A stretch of 64,000 bases of DNA from contig JAGOAZ010000004.1 of NCBI GenBank assembly GCA_017983675.1, forward strand, positions 124,001-188,000, read 5' to 3'. This DNA comes from Fluviicola sp. Lineage in GTDB: Bacteria; Bacteroidota; Bacteroidia; Flavobacteriales_D; Crocinitomicaceae. The notes beneath the pieces were generated by a model. That model ran no database searches, was not told where the DNA came from, and was given only the letters and a program-made list of their open reading frames with translations. Shown in pieces: positions 17,265 to 25,626 of this stretch (its first letter is position 1; each line of letters starts with the position of its first letter). The translations under genes were made by a program, and so were the position numbers.

Positions 17265-18533
17265 ATGAATCAAATAAACTGCCCCAATTGTGGAACTGCG
17301 ATAGATGTAAACGACATACTTGCTCATCAATTAGAAGAACAAATCAAACAAAAATACCAAGCACAATTATCGGTACAACGCGATGAGTTTTCTAAAAAAC
17401 AACGTGATTTATTAGCGGATAAAGAAGCTTTTGAAGCAAAAAAGTTGCGTGAAAATGAATTGTTTCAGGAAAAAATTGAGGCAAAAATCAAACAAGAAAA
17501 AGCGCTTATTGAACAAAAACTCAAGCAACAACTTGTTTTGGAACAACAAGATCAATTTCAGTTGTTACAAAAAGAGTTGAATGAAAAATCGGAACAAATC
17601 AAAGAACTCAACCTTACGAAAGCAGAGATTGAAAAATTAAAACGCGAAAAATCGGAACTAAAAGAAGCAATTGAAGCAGAATCACAATTGAAATTAAATC
17701 AATTAATTCTCGAAGAAAAAGAGAAAATCCGCAAAATAGAAGAGGATAAAAACGAATTACGTGTCAAAGAATTACTGAAACAATTAGAAGATCAGAAAAA
17801 ATTGACGGAGGAAATGAAGCGCAAACAGGAGCAAGGGTCGATGCAATTACAAGGTGAAGTGCAAGAACTTGCAATTGAAGAATGGTTGGCAACTCAATTC
17901 CCACTCGATACGATAGACGAGATTAAAAAAGGTGCGCGTGGTGGCGATTGCATTCAAACGGTGCATACCCGTCAACAGCAAAATTGCGGGACAATCTATT
18001 ACGAATCAAAACGAACAAAAGATTTCCAACCAAGTTGGATTGAAAAATTCAAAGCAGATATCCGCGAAAAAAGTGCAGATATTGGCGTGTTAGTAACGGA
18101 TGTTTTACCCAGTGACATGGCACGAATGGGTTTAAAAGACGGAATTTGGATTTGTACGTTTGAAGAATTCAAAGGCTTATGTACCGTTTTGCGAGAAACA
18201 TTAATCCGTTTGAATACGTCCTTGGTTTCGCAAGAAAACAAAGGCGATAAAATGCATTTATTGTACGATTTCTTGACCAGTAATACTTTCCGCATGCAGG
18301 TGGAAGCTATTGTTGAAGGCTTTTCGCAAATGAAAGCGGATTTAGAAACTGAAAAAAGATCAATGCAACGAATTTGGAAACAACGCGAAAAACAAATTGA
18401 AAAAGTAATCGTCAATACCATTGATATGTATGGTTCTGTTCGCGGAATTGCAGGAAATGCAGTTCAAGCTGTAAAAGCACTCGAATTAGAAAGCGATGAT
18501 TTCGATGAATTAACTTCGGATGAGGAGAACTAG
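17265..18533 (+). CDS. DUF2130 domain protein (coiled coil plus nuclease-like domain)
   Basis: A 422-residue cytoplasmic protein. It begins with a zinc-ribbon-like INCPNCG motif, continues with a long charged coiled coil (about residues 20-205), and ends in the DUF2130 domain. That domain contains GARGGDCIQ and, further on, IYYESKRTK, a D...E-x-K arrangement of the PD-(D/E)XK nuclease type. Function is unestablished; DNA-related activity is an inference from the fold. The longer frame from 17220 overlaps the preceding terminator, so the ATG at 17265 is used. TATTTTCG (17223-17230) is a one-mismatch -7 box. Its stop codon lies within its own terminator loop. Confidence 0.8.
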   Translation: MNQINCPNCGTAIDVNDILAHQLEEQIKQKYQAQLSVQRDEFSKKQRDLLADKEAFEAKKLRENELFQEKIEAKIKQEKALIEQKLKQQLVLEQQDQFQLLQKELNEKSEQIKELNLTKAEIEKLKREKSELKEAIEAESQLKLNQLILEEKEKIRKIEEDKNELRVKELLKQLEDQKKLTEEMKRKQEQGSMQLQGEVQELAIEEWLATQFPLDTIDEIKKGARGGDCIQTVHTRQQQNCGTIYYESKRTKDFQPSWIEKFKADIREKSADIGVLVTDVLPSDMARMGLKDGIWICTFEEFKGLCTVLRETLIRLNTSLVSQENKGDKMHLLYDFLTSNTFRMQVEAIVEGFSQMKADLETEKRSMQRIWKQREKQIEKVIVNTIDMYGSVRGIAGNAVQAVKALELESDDFDELTSDEEN

Positions 18534-18551
18534 ATTTCTCCTAACTTTTTT
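18523..18551 (+). terminator. Terminator overlapping the DUF2130 stop codon
   Basis: AGGAGAA/TTCTCCT stem with the loop CTAGAT, which contains the TAG stop; a T6 run follows two bases further on. Confidence 0.7.
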
Positions 18552-18607
18552 GTGCTATTCTTGAATTTCAGTTAAATTTACAGCACTATTAAACGAAAAA
18601 AATTAGA

Positions 18608-19816
18608 ATGAGTAAAGAAGCATACATTGTTGCTGGTGTTCGTACACCAATTGGAAATTTTGGGGGAACATTGTCACCAGTGCGCGCCGACGATTTGGCT
18701 GCTCATGCGTTAAAAGCATTGTTAGAAAAAGTCCCGAATTTGGATCCCTCAGCAATTGAAGACGTCATTTTAGGTTGTGCCAATCAAGCGGGTGAGGATA
18801 ACCGAAATGTTGCACGTATGGCTTTATTACTTGCTGGATACCCAATTTCTGTTGGTGGTGAAACGGTTAATCGCTTGTGCGCTTCAGGAATGGCTGCAAC
18901 AATCAATGCAGCGCGTGCTTTGAAAGATAATGCGGGCGACATTTATGTTGCTGGTGGCGTTGAACACATGACGCGTGGACCTTGGGTACTTTCTAAATCG
19001 GCTACACCGTATGGTCGTGATCAACAATTATTCGATTCTTCTTTTGGTTGGCGATTTATCAATCCAAAAATGGAAGAGTTGTATGGAGTTGACCCGATGG
19101 GAATGACTGCTGAAAACCTTGCTGTTAAGTATGCCATATCACGCGAAGATCAAGATAAATTTGCTGCATGGTCGCAAATGAAAACGGCTATTGCACAACA
19201 AAATGGAATATTGGCGCAAGAAATTACGCCTGTTATGATTCCTCAAAAACGAAAAGATCCCTTGTTGTTTGAACACGACGAGTTTTTACGACCAACAACA
19301 ACGATAGAAACCTTAGCGGCATTGCGCCCGGCGTTTCAAAAAGATGGTTCGGTAACTGCAGGAAATGCTTCAGGATTGAATGACGGTGCTGCTGCGTTGT
19401 TGTTAGCTTCAGATAATGGATTAAAAACACATCAATTGCAACCACTAGCACGCATCGTTAGCGCTGCTGTTTCTGGTGTTGAACCACGAATCATGGGAAT
19501 TGGTCCTGTGGAAGCTTCGCAAAAAGCGTTGCAACGAGCTGGTTTAACCTTGGATCAAATGGATGTAATCGAATTGAACGAAGCGTTTGCAGCACAAGTG
19601 TTAGCTTGTACGCGCGCCTTAGGCTTAGCGGATGATGATGCACGAATCAATCCGAATGGTGGAGCGATCTCACTTGGACATCCACTAGGAATGTCTGGTT
19701 CACGCATATTATTAGCAGCAGCTAATCAATTGAAACGTACTAACGGAAAATATGCTTTGGTTACAATGTGTATTGGTGTTGGTCAAGGATACGCAGCAAT
19801 AATCGAAAACGTATAA
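18608..19816 (+). CDS. Thiolase, acetyl-CoA acyltransferase (PcaF/PaaJ-like)
   Basis: A 402-residue thiolase that cleaves 3-oxoacyl-CoA with CoA. The nucleophile is Cys91 (NRLCASG), with His358 in GHPLG and Cys388 in CIGVGQG completing the active site. Segments VEPRIMGIGP and TAGNASGLNDGAAA are closest to 3-oxoadipyl-CoA thiolases, but no other pca/paa genes are nearby, so a fatty-acid or amino-acid catabolic role is equally possible. It is followed after 2 bp by a lipoprotein gene, making it the likely first gene of an otherwise envelope-related run. Confidence 0.9.
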   Translation: MSKEAYIVAGVRTPIGNFGGTLSPVRADDLAAHALKALLEKVPNLDPSAIEDVILGCANQAGEDNRNVARMALLLAGYPISVGGETVNRLCASGMAATINAARALKDNAGDIYVAGGVEHMTRGPWVLSKSATPYGRDQQLFDSSFGWRFINPKMEELYGVDPMGMTAENLAVKYAISREDQDKFAAWSQMKTAIAQQNGILAQEITPVMIPQKRKDPLLFEHDEFLRPTTTIETLAALRPAFQKDGSVTAGNASGLNDGAAALLLASDNGLKTHQLQPLARIVSAAVSGVEPRIMGIGPVEASQKALQRAGLTLDQMDVIELNEAFAAQVLACTRALGLADDDARINPNGGAISLGHPLGMSGSRILLAAANQLKRTNGKYALVTMCIGVGQGYAAIIENV

Positions 19817-19818
19817 CC

Positions 19819-21405
19819 ATGAAAAAACTACTGTTTGTTGCTTTATCTGTTTTTGTGCTGAGTATAATATTCAGTTGCAAACGTGAACAAACAGTTTGGG
19901 ATTCGAATTGGCAATTGCCATTATTGAGTGATTCATTGACCTTAACAAATTTGGTGGATGATTCAATCCTAACTGTCGTTGGTGGAAATTACCAACTTTC
20001 TATTGATCGTGAATTGTTGTCATTGAAACTGAGTGATTTCGTTGAAATTCCTGACACAACTATCAATCATGCTTTTGCAATGGCATTGAATGGAATATCA
20101 ATCCCTCCTGGGACATCTTTTGTGAATGATATCCAAGAACATGATTTGAATTTGGGCGCTATTGAATTGAAAAAAATCGTTGTCAAAAGTGGCGGGATAA
20201 AAATCAAAGTACTCAATCCCATTGCAACCAAAACAAATTTTACGGTCGAATTACCAGGAGTAACAAAAAATGGCGCGACCTTAAGTCAATTTTTTGTTGC
20301 ACCAGCTGGAACAAATACGCAACCTGGACAAGTTGATGGATTCGTCGATTTATCTGGTTACTCAGTAGATTTGCGCGGCGCTGACATAGGTGGGTTTAAT
20401 CTCATTCAATCACGTTTGATTGTTCAATCAGATCCCTCAGGTCAATCTGTAATACTATCGAATCAAGATTCCATGCGTTTTGTTTTCGAACTTGCAGACA
20501 TTCAAATCGATTATGCACGAGGATACTTTGGTTCACAACTGATTTCTGAAACAATTGATAAAAATAGCGCACTTTTAGCTAGTATTCAATCAGGTTTGAT
20601 AGATATAGATGCAGCTACACTTGGTATTCGCATTGAAAACGGATTGAAATTGAGTGCGAAGTTTCGCTTGAATGAATTTAAAAACACCAATCACCAAGCG
20701 CAAACTGTTTCCTTGACCCATTCAATAATTGGAAATTGGCAGACGATAAACGCCGCAACAGGAACTTATGCATCACATACGCCAAGTGTTTACAACATGG
20801 TAGTTGATGGCACCAATTCAAATTTAGAGCAATTTATTGAGAATCATGGTGGTGCAATCGGTGTGAATTATGATTTGCATGTAAATCCTTGGGGAAATAT
20901 TTCAGGTGGTTGGGACGAAATTTGGGACAAATACCCGCTAAGTGTTCAAATAACTGGTGATTTACCATTGAATATACAAATGGACAACTTTTTAATACAA
21001 GATACCTTTGCATTATCAATAAAAAATGATCCTACGAAAACACATATCAAAGCAGGTAAAATTTGGATGAATGCAACCAATGCCTTCCCATTACAAGGAG
21101 CTGTTGTTTTGCAATTATTGGATAACAATAATAACCTCATTACAACTCTTACAGGTACATCAATTGTAGCGTCCAGTTTAACGGGTAATCTTGTAAATGG
21201 CTTGTATCAAAAGGATTCTTATATTGTTTTTGATTTTCCAGAAAGTATTGTTGATCTTGTTGGTACAACGAGTAAATGTGTTGTTAAACTCGTATTAAAC
21301 ACACCGAATGCAACGCAATCGAGTAATACGAAGGTTAGTATTCCTGAAAATGCGTTTTTTAAATTCAAAGTAGGAACGAAAATAACCTTAGAAAATCGCT
21401 TGTGA
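19819..21405 (+). CDS. Large lipoprotein of unknown function
   Basis: A 528-residue predicted lipoprotein: MKKLLFVALSVFVLSIIFSC with lipobox cysteine at residue 20. The body is beta-rich with alternating hydrophobic strands and many Asn/Thr/Ser turns, and no recognisable catalytic motif. The upstream in-frame extension lies within the thiolase gene and has no signal, so the ATG at 19819 is the start. Its TGA overlaps the next gene's ATG (TGATG). I do not recognise the family. It is probably anchored in the outer membrane and may work with the barrel and the T9SS protein that follow. Confidence 0.7.
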   Translation: MKKLLFVALSVFVLSIIFSCKREQTVWDSNWQLPLLSDSLTLTNLVDDSILTVVGGNYQLSIDRELLSLKLSDFVEIPDTTINHAFAMALNGISIPPGTSFVNDIQEHDLNLGAIELKKIVVKSGGIKIKVLNPIATKTNFTVELPGVTKNGATLSQFFVAPAGTNTQPGQVDGFVDLSGYSVDLRGADIGGFNLIQSRLIVQSDPSGQSVILSNQDSMRFVFELADIQIDYARGYFGSQLISETIDKNSALLASIQSGLIDIDAATLGIRIENGLKLSAKFRLNEFKNTNHQAQTVSLTHSIIGNWQTINAATGTYASHTPSVYNMVVDGTNSNLEQFIENHGGAIGVNYDLHVNPWGNISGGWDEIWDKYPLSVQITGDLPLNIQMDNFLIQDTFALSIKNDPTKTHIKAGKIWMNATNAFPLQGAVVLQLLDNNNNLITTLTGTSIVASSLTGNLVNGLYQKDSYIVFDFPESIVDLVGTTSKCVVKLVLNTPNATQSSNTKVSIPENAFFKFKVGTKITLENRL

Positions 21406-22634
21406 TGAAAAGTTTTGTTTTCAAATTCGCTGTCATTTTGCTTTGCTCGTTTTCGGTTAAAGCTCAGTTTTATTTACCCTTAACGCAAGATAGTAGTTTT
21501 TCTAAAAACACTTATTTTATTGAATCGGGAACAGAATATCATTCCAATTCCCTTCCTAATTCGTTAACTAATAAATTTATTTTTGGTGGACAAATCCCCA
21601 ATGAACAACTACAGAACACGTTTAATGATCAAGCGTCGATTAATCGTTTTGCTGTGCAGTCATTTAATGAATTCCGCTGTTTTATTGGAAACAAAAAATT
21701 GCTCAAGGATTCGCTTTCTTTTGGTGTAAAAGCAGGTTTTTATGGGCATGCAAACACATTTTTTAGTAAAGATGCTTTTGGATTAGCTTTTTTAGGAAAC
21801 GAACAATACTTAGGAAACGCAGCAAATTTTTCCGAGTTAAGCCTGAATACAGCAATTTTTCAAAAAATTGGTTTTGGTATTTTTAATAAATCAAGTAAAA
21901 GTTCTTTTTTTCTGAATTTGGTTAATTTACAACAATATTCGAAAGCATATTTTAGAAAAGCATATTTGACACAAAATAGTGATGCTTCTGAAATTGATTT
22001 AAAATTACAAGGAGAATTAGCGTTTACACCAACAAATGCATTTTCAACTGGAATTGGTTTTGCGCTTGATCTTGACAAACGAATTGCTGTTCAATTGCAA
22101 AACGAACAAAAAGCAACGATTCAAATTCAGGTTCAAAATCTCGGTTTAGCCTTTGTAAATGATGGTTTAAGACGTTATGAAATTGATTCCACGTACAATT
22201 ATAGCGGTTTTCAAATCAATCAGTTAATCAATGCAAACGAATTTTTCGGGTCAAATTTCTCATTGATGGATTCACTTGGAATAAAACAGCGAATAACGAA
22301 AAGTTGGGTCTTATTACCAGCGTTTATTCAGGTATCAAAATTGATCGACGGCACGAGTACCAAAAAATTCCAAACGTATTACGGTATTAAATTATATCCA
22401 ACGATTGCAGCAATTCCAGCAGGATTTTTAGGTCTTTATTGGAAAATTAACTCAAAAACCGCTTTGGCATCATCAATTTCTTACGGGGCTTTTGGTAGCT
22501 TTAGAAATGGTTGGTATTTCACCTTTACGGGCAAGAAAATTTCAGGTTCACTAGGTACCGATGATGCTTTAGGTTTTGTTTCGAAAAAAGCATTTGGTCA
22601 ATCATTATTTTTACGTTTTTCTTGGTCAATATGA
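21405..22634 (+). CDS. Outer-membrane barrel protein (DUF5723-like)
   Basis: A 409-residue protein with signal peptide MKSFVFKFAVILLCSFSVKAQ and a long succession of barrel strands, ending in FLRFSWSI. Mid-sequence segments such as SLSFGVKAGFYGHANTFFSK and TIAAIPAGFLGLYWKINSKTALASS fit large T9SS-associated or FadL-like barrels; DUF5723 is my best guess from overall appearance only. It overlaps the preceding lipoprotein stop (TGATG) and the next gene's start (ATGA), so all three products are likely made in fixed proportion. Confidence 0.6.
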   Translation: MKSFVFKFAVILLCSFSVKAQFYLPLTQDSSFSKNTYFIESGTEYHSNSLPNSLTNKFIFGGQIPNEQLQNTFNDQASINRFAVQSFNEFRCFIGNKKLLKDSLSFGVKAGFYGHANTFFSKDAFGLAFLGNEQYLGNAANFSELSLNTAIFQKIGFGIFNKSSKSSFFLNLVNLQQYSKAYFRKAYLTQNSDASEIDLKLQGELAFTPTNAFSTGIGFALDLDKRIAVQLQNEQKATIQIQVQNLGLAFVNDGLRRYEIDSTYNYSGFQINQLINANEFFGSNFSLMDSLGIKQRITKSWVLLPAFIQVSKLIDGTSTKKFQTYYGIKLYPTIAAIPAGFLGLYWKINSKTALASSISYGAFGSFRNGWYFTFTGKKISGSLGTDDALGFVSKKAFGQSLFLRFSWSI

Positions 22635-24097
22635 AGTATCTGTATGCGTTGTTTTTCATTTTTTTAGCCTTAACACCTTCTGTTTTAGGTCAAAATTCTT
22701 CGTTCCACAAAGTTTTTTCGGGTAACGGTTACGACAAGGCCTTGGGTGTTGCTCAATTACCTGACAGTTCATACTTAATAACCGGTTCGTCATCAAGCTT
22801 TGACGAAGCACCAACACAAGCATTTTTATTGAGTTTGAGCAAAACTGGAACTTATCAATGGTCAAAAGCTTACGGTGGTTCAGAATTTGAAGAGGGAGTT
22901 CGTGTTTTACCCGTCGCTGGTTTTGGAAATTACATTATTGGTACAAGTTCAAGTGGTCCTTCTGCAAACTTTGATGCGGTGGTTTATTTTACTGATAACT
23001 CAGGTAATTTATTGTGGGAAAAATATTTCGACAATGGAGGATGGGAGCGCATTTCAGATGCCTTGCTTTTAGCTGATACGTCAATAATAATGGTTGGTGA
23101 AACGGATGCGACCAATTCTGGAAATCCTGACATTTATATGCTGCGCATCGACAAAACAGGTGCAATAAATTGGACCATGCAAATGGGAACGCCTGGAGTA
23201 GACCGCTTAACGAGCATTGAAAAAACATCTGATACAACGTTTGTTGTTGCAGGAACATTGTATAACCAAGATTCTTTGTTGAACAAAGCTTATGTAGCGC
23301 ATTACCATACCAATAGTTCGTTGGATTGGGAAGTGAACTTGGGAGCAAAAGGTGCATTTACCATCAACGACATCGTGGTTTCAGTAGTTGACATTTTAGT
23401 TGTAGGTGAAGGAATTCAAACTGGAAAAACGGATTTTGATGCTTTTCGGGCGAATATTTCTTTTACTGGAATTATTAATTTGACAGAAGAAGGCTATGTT
23501 CCCGAAAGTGTGCGCTATGGACAAGTCGTACGATACAATTCAACTATTGGACCAAAACATTTTGTCGCTTCCCAATTAATCAATGCCTCCTATCCAACTT
23601 TTGCTTCGGGAGAAGATGCATTTATATTCCGCTATGACGGAAATTTTTATTGGAATAATTACGGCGTTGGTTACAGCGGAATCGGTCAAGATCAATTCAT
23701 TCACATGATCAATACACTCGATGGCTTTGCAATAGCTGTTGGGATGCATACGTTCTATGGCGCTGGCGGTTCATCTGCCATGGTTGTAAAAATTGGAGAT
23801 GATGCGAGTTTCCCTCCTTTCTTAGCGAGTCCTTTGGTCGAGAATCTAGTCGACTTAACTGAAAGTCTGAACACAAATTCAGTTGTAGTTTCGCCGAATC
23901 CATTTCAAGAAACATTGAAGATAACTGCTCAGTCCTTCGGAAATACAGTCTCGGTTTTTGGATCTATTGGAGATGAAAGCGCAACCTATCACTTCGATGA
24001 ATACTTGGAGTTGAACACAGAGTTGTGGGCATCTGGTGTTTATTTCTTGCACTTCACAACCGAAAAAGGCACATCACTTATTAAAGTAGTAAAGTAA
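22631..24097 (+). CDS. T9SS type-A secreted beta-propeller-like protein
   Basis: A 488-residue exported protein. Signal peptide MKYLYALFFIFLALTPSVLGQ; then repeated blades of about 50 residues with the pattern D-x-S/T-x-L/V-x-x-G-S/E...D-x-x-x-x-x-x-x-x-x-G-x-x-x-W-x-x-x-x-G (for example LLSLSKTGTYQWSKAYGGSE and MLRIDKTGAINWTMQMGTPG), characteristic of SBBP-like propellers. The C-terminus has the T9SS sorting domain VVSPNPFQETLKI...ASGVYFLHF. It begins inside the stop codon of the barrel gene. Ligand unknown; probably surface-exposed. Confidence 0.8.
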   Translation: MKYLYALFFIFLALTPSVLGQNSSFHKVFSGNGYDKALGVAQLPDSSYLITGSSSSFDEAPTQAFLLSLSKTGTYQWSKAYGGSEFEEGVRVLPVAGFGNYIIGTSSSGPSANFDAVVYFTDNSGNLLWEKYFDNGGWERISDALLLADTSIIMVGETDATNSGNPDIYMLRIDKTGAINWTMQMGTPGVDRLTSIEKTSDTTFVVAGTLYNQDSLLNKAYVAHYHTNSSLDWEVNLGAKGAFTINDIVVSVVDILVVGEGIQTGKTDFDAFRANISFTGIINLTEEGYVPESVRYGQVVRYNSTIGPKHFVASQLINASYPTFASGEDAFIFRYDGNFYWNNYGVGYSGIGQDQFIHMINTLDGFAIAVGMHTFYGAGGSSAMVVKIGDDASFPPFLASPLVENLVDLTESLNTNSVVVSPNPFQETLKITAQSFGNTVSVFGSIGDESATYHFDEYLELNTELWASGVYFLHFTTEKGTSLIKVVK

Positions 24098-24430
24098 ACA
24101 ACTAACAAGAAACAGGCTTCTTCATTCGTCCATTTTTTGTTGGATAATCTTCCATTTTATTTAGTTTAGTTTGCGTCGATATTTATCTTATTCCGATTAT
24201 TTTTCAATAATTTTTCTTATATTTAATTGAAATCGTTTCTGAATAGTTCGGTTTTGAAAATTATTGTAACAACAAGTTGATTTCATTTTACTTCGGAATG
24301 GAATAGTTCACAATGAAATACTACATGACTAAGTCCACAATCTATTTTGAGGAAAATTAAAGGAAAGATCCAATCAATTTGTCACGTTAATTTTTTTCAG
24401 AGAGAAAAAGAATTTTAATAAAAATCTAAG
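24098..24430 (+). other. 333-bp gap between the T9SS propeller gene and the RAYT gene
   Basis: AT-rich, with no reading frame or RNA gene that I can support. It holds a 9-bp direct repeat GAATAGTTC at 24241 and 24301, exactly 60 bp apart, and an 8-bp inverted repeat ATTTCATT/AATGAAAT (24280-24287 and 24312-24319). These may belong to the transposase-associated unit, but no clear REP hairpin is visible. An imperfect hairpin AAGAA...TTCTT just after the propeller gene is too short to call a terminator. Confidence 0.4.
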
Positions 24431-25036
24431 GTGAAACAAAAATTTGCATATCACATAACGACAGCTATTCACGACAGTCGAACATCTCAACGTATGATAG
24501 ATTATCGTGCAAGAGAGCGTCGTTTTGATGGAGAGAAACCACTACCGGATGTCAATTACATGTCAAAAGAAATAGAAGAACTAATAGCTGTAACCGTTTC
24601 AGAAATAGTGAACGAAGAAAAGCTAACCATCGCTGCTTTCAATCTATGCCGTGACCACATGCATATTTTGCTCGTTTGTGCAGAGGACGAAGTTCCAAAA
24701 ATCATGCACAAAATAAAAGGTAGAACTGCTAGGGTCTGCAACAAGTGGATCGCCAACAACAATGGGAATCTCCACAACAAGGGGATTAATCCCCTTGACG
24801 ATAGATGTAATCCCCTTGACGGAAAACACTCTACCACGAAACTAAAGGACGGTTCCACGCCATTTTGGACACAGAAATACGGGTGCAATCCGATTAAAAC
24901 AAACGAACATTATTGGAATACAGTTAATTACATTGAGAAAAACAAAGTAAAACATAATTTGCCCAACAATCCCAAATTACAAGCAATTATTCAATGTTTT
25001 GTGAAATCCTATGAAGAATGTTTCAAAGCAAATTAA
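24431..25036 (+). CDS. REP-associated (RAYT-like) Y1 HUH transposase
   Basis: A 201-residue member of the IS200/IS605 Y1-transposase superfamily, of the stand-alone REP-associated type. The metal-binding HUH motif is HMH at residues 76-78 (RDHMHILL) and the nucleophilic tyrosine is probably Tyr167 in NYIEKNKVKH. It starts with GTG at 24431; no ATG lies nearby. Residues about 111-142 form a low-complexity insertion (NNGNLHNKGINPLDD...) encoded by a palindrome and a 21-bp repeat, between the conserved core and the FWTQKYG motif. No left/right ends or target duplication were found, so it is likely a domesticated or single-copy RAYT. DNA cleavage/joining is inferred from the family. Confidence 0.82.
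   Translation: MKQKFAYHITTAIHDSRTSQRMIDYRARERRFDGEKPLPDVNYMSKEIEELIAVTVSEIVNEEKLTIAAFNLCRDHMHILLVCAEDEVPKIMHKIKGRTARVCNKWIANNNGNLHNKGINPLDDRCNPLDGKHSTTKLKDGSTPFWTQKYGCNPIKTNEHYWNTVNYIEKNKVKHNLPNNPKLQAIIQCFVKSYEECFKAN
24778..24821 (+). repeat. Palindrome and 21-bp tandem repeat inside the RAYT gene
   Basis: A 20-bp perfect palindrome (AAGGGGATTAATCCCCTT with one more C/G pair, 24778-24797) is followed by a second copy of its right half: TAATCCCCTTGACG occurs at 24787-24800 and 24808-24821, a 21-bp period that keeps the frame and encodes two NPLD units. It is inside the coding region and has no T run, so it is not a terminator. Confidence 0.8.
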
Positions 25037-25107
25037 ATGGTTGGTTTTGATATGGTGATAAAATACGTCGAATGAGTAGAAAGAATTGTTTTTTCAAAAT
25101 GAAAACC

Positions 25108-25626
25108 TTACCAAAAATAAGCGTCGTCGTTCATCCATTTTCCTTGTACACGCATCACCTGTTCAATCACGTCTCGAACACATCCTTTTCCACCTAGAAT
25201 AGGGGATTGATAGTGACAAATCGCTTTCACTTCTACAGCAGAGTCTTGCGGACAAGTACTCACGCCAACTGCTTTTAATACAGGAATGTCTGGAATATCA
25301 TCACCCATGTACAAAATCTCTTCGTCGTTTAAAGAATATTTCTCCTTGATCGTTTCGTACACTTTTGCTTTATTCGACGAACGTAAAAACACTTCTTTCA
25401 CACCAGATGCTAACAAGCGCGCTTTGACATCCTCTGAATTTCCTCCAGTAATAATGAATATTTGGAAGTCTTTTTTTACCGCATATTGGAGTGCATAACC
25501 ATCTTTGGAATGCATGGTGCGAATCACATCGTTGTTGATGAGTTGCACATCGCCTGTGGTCAAAACTCCATCGACATCAAAAATAAAAGTGGTTACTTTT
25601 GGTAAACGTTCTTTGTAACTAATCAT
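25108..25626 (-). CDS. kdsC: KDO 8-phosphate phosphatase-like HAD hydrolase
   Basis: A 172-residue type C0 HAD phosphatase that would dephosphorylate 3-deoxy-manno-octulosonate 8-phosphate in LPS core synthesis. Motif I is FDVDGVLT (about residues 16-23), motif II Thr in IITGGNS, the conserved Lys in SSNKAKVY, and motif III/IV GDDIPD. No cap domain, matching the tetrameric KdsC family. It overlaps the upstream DUF2520 gene by 8 bp and is therefore translated in a coupled manner. KdsC-like proteins can also have other sugar-phosphate substrates. Confidence 0.87.
   Translation of the reverse strand: MISYKERLPKVTTFIFDVDGVLTTGDVQLINNDVIRTMHSKDGYALQYAVKKDFQIFIITGGNSEDVKARLLASGVKEVFLRSSNKAKVYETIKEKYSLNDEEILYMGDDIPDIPVLKAVGVSTCPQDSAVEVKAICHYQSPILGGKGCVRDVIEQVMRVQGKWMNDDAYFW

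Noticed and set aside
17999-18421. 140-codon open frame antisense to the DUF2130 gene
   Set aside because: Lies within conserved coding sequence on the opposite strand and has no promoter box.
8361-18608. Phenylacetate or beta-ketoadipate pathway suggested by a PaaY-like protein and a PcaF/PaaJ-like thiolase
   Set aside because: The two genes are 10 kb apart, in unrelated operons, and no other pathway gene is present.
22989-23357. 122-codon open frame antisense to the T9SS propeller gene
   Set aside because: Shadow of the repeated propeller blades; no independent evidence.
24778-24797. Palindrome considered as a transcription terminator
   Set aside because: It is in mid-gene, has no T run and has no loop; it is reported as a repeat instead.
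24098-25107. Complete IS200/IS605 element
   Set aside because: No tnpB, no conserved hairpin ends and no second copy are visible; only a stand-alone RAYT-type gene is supported.
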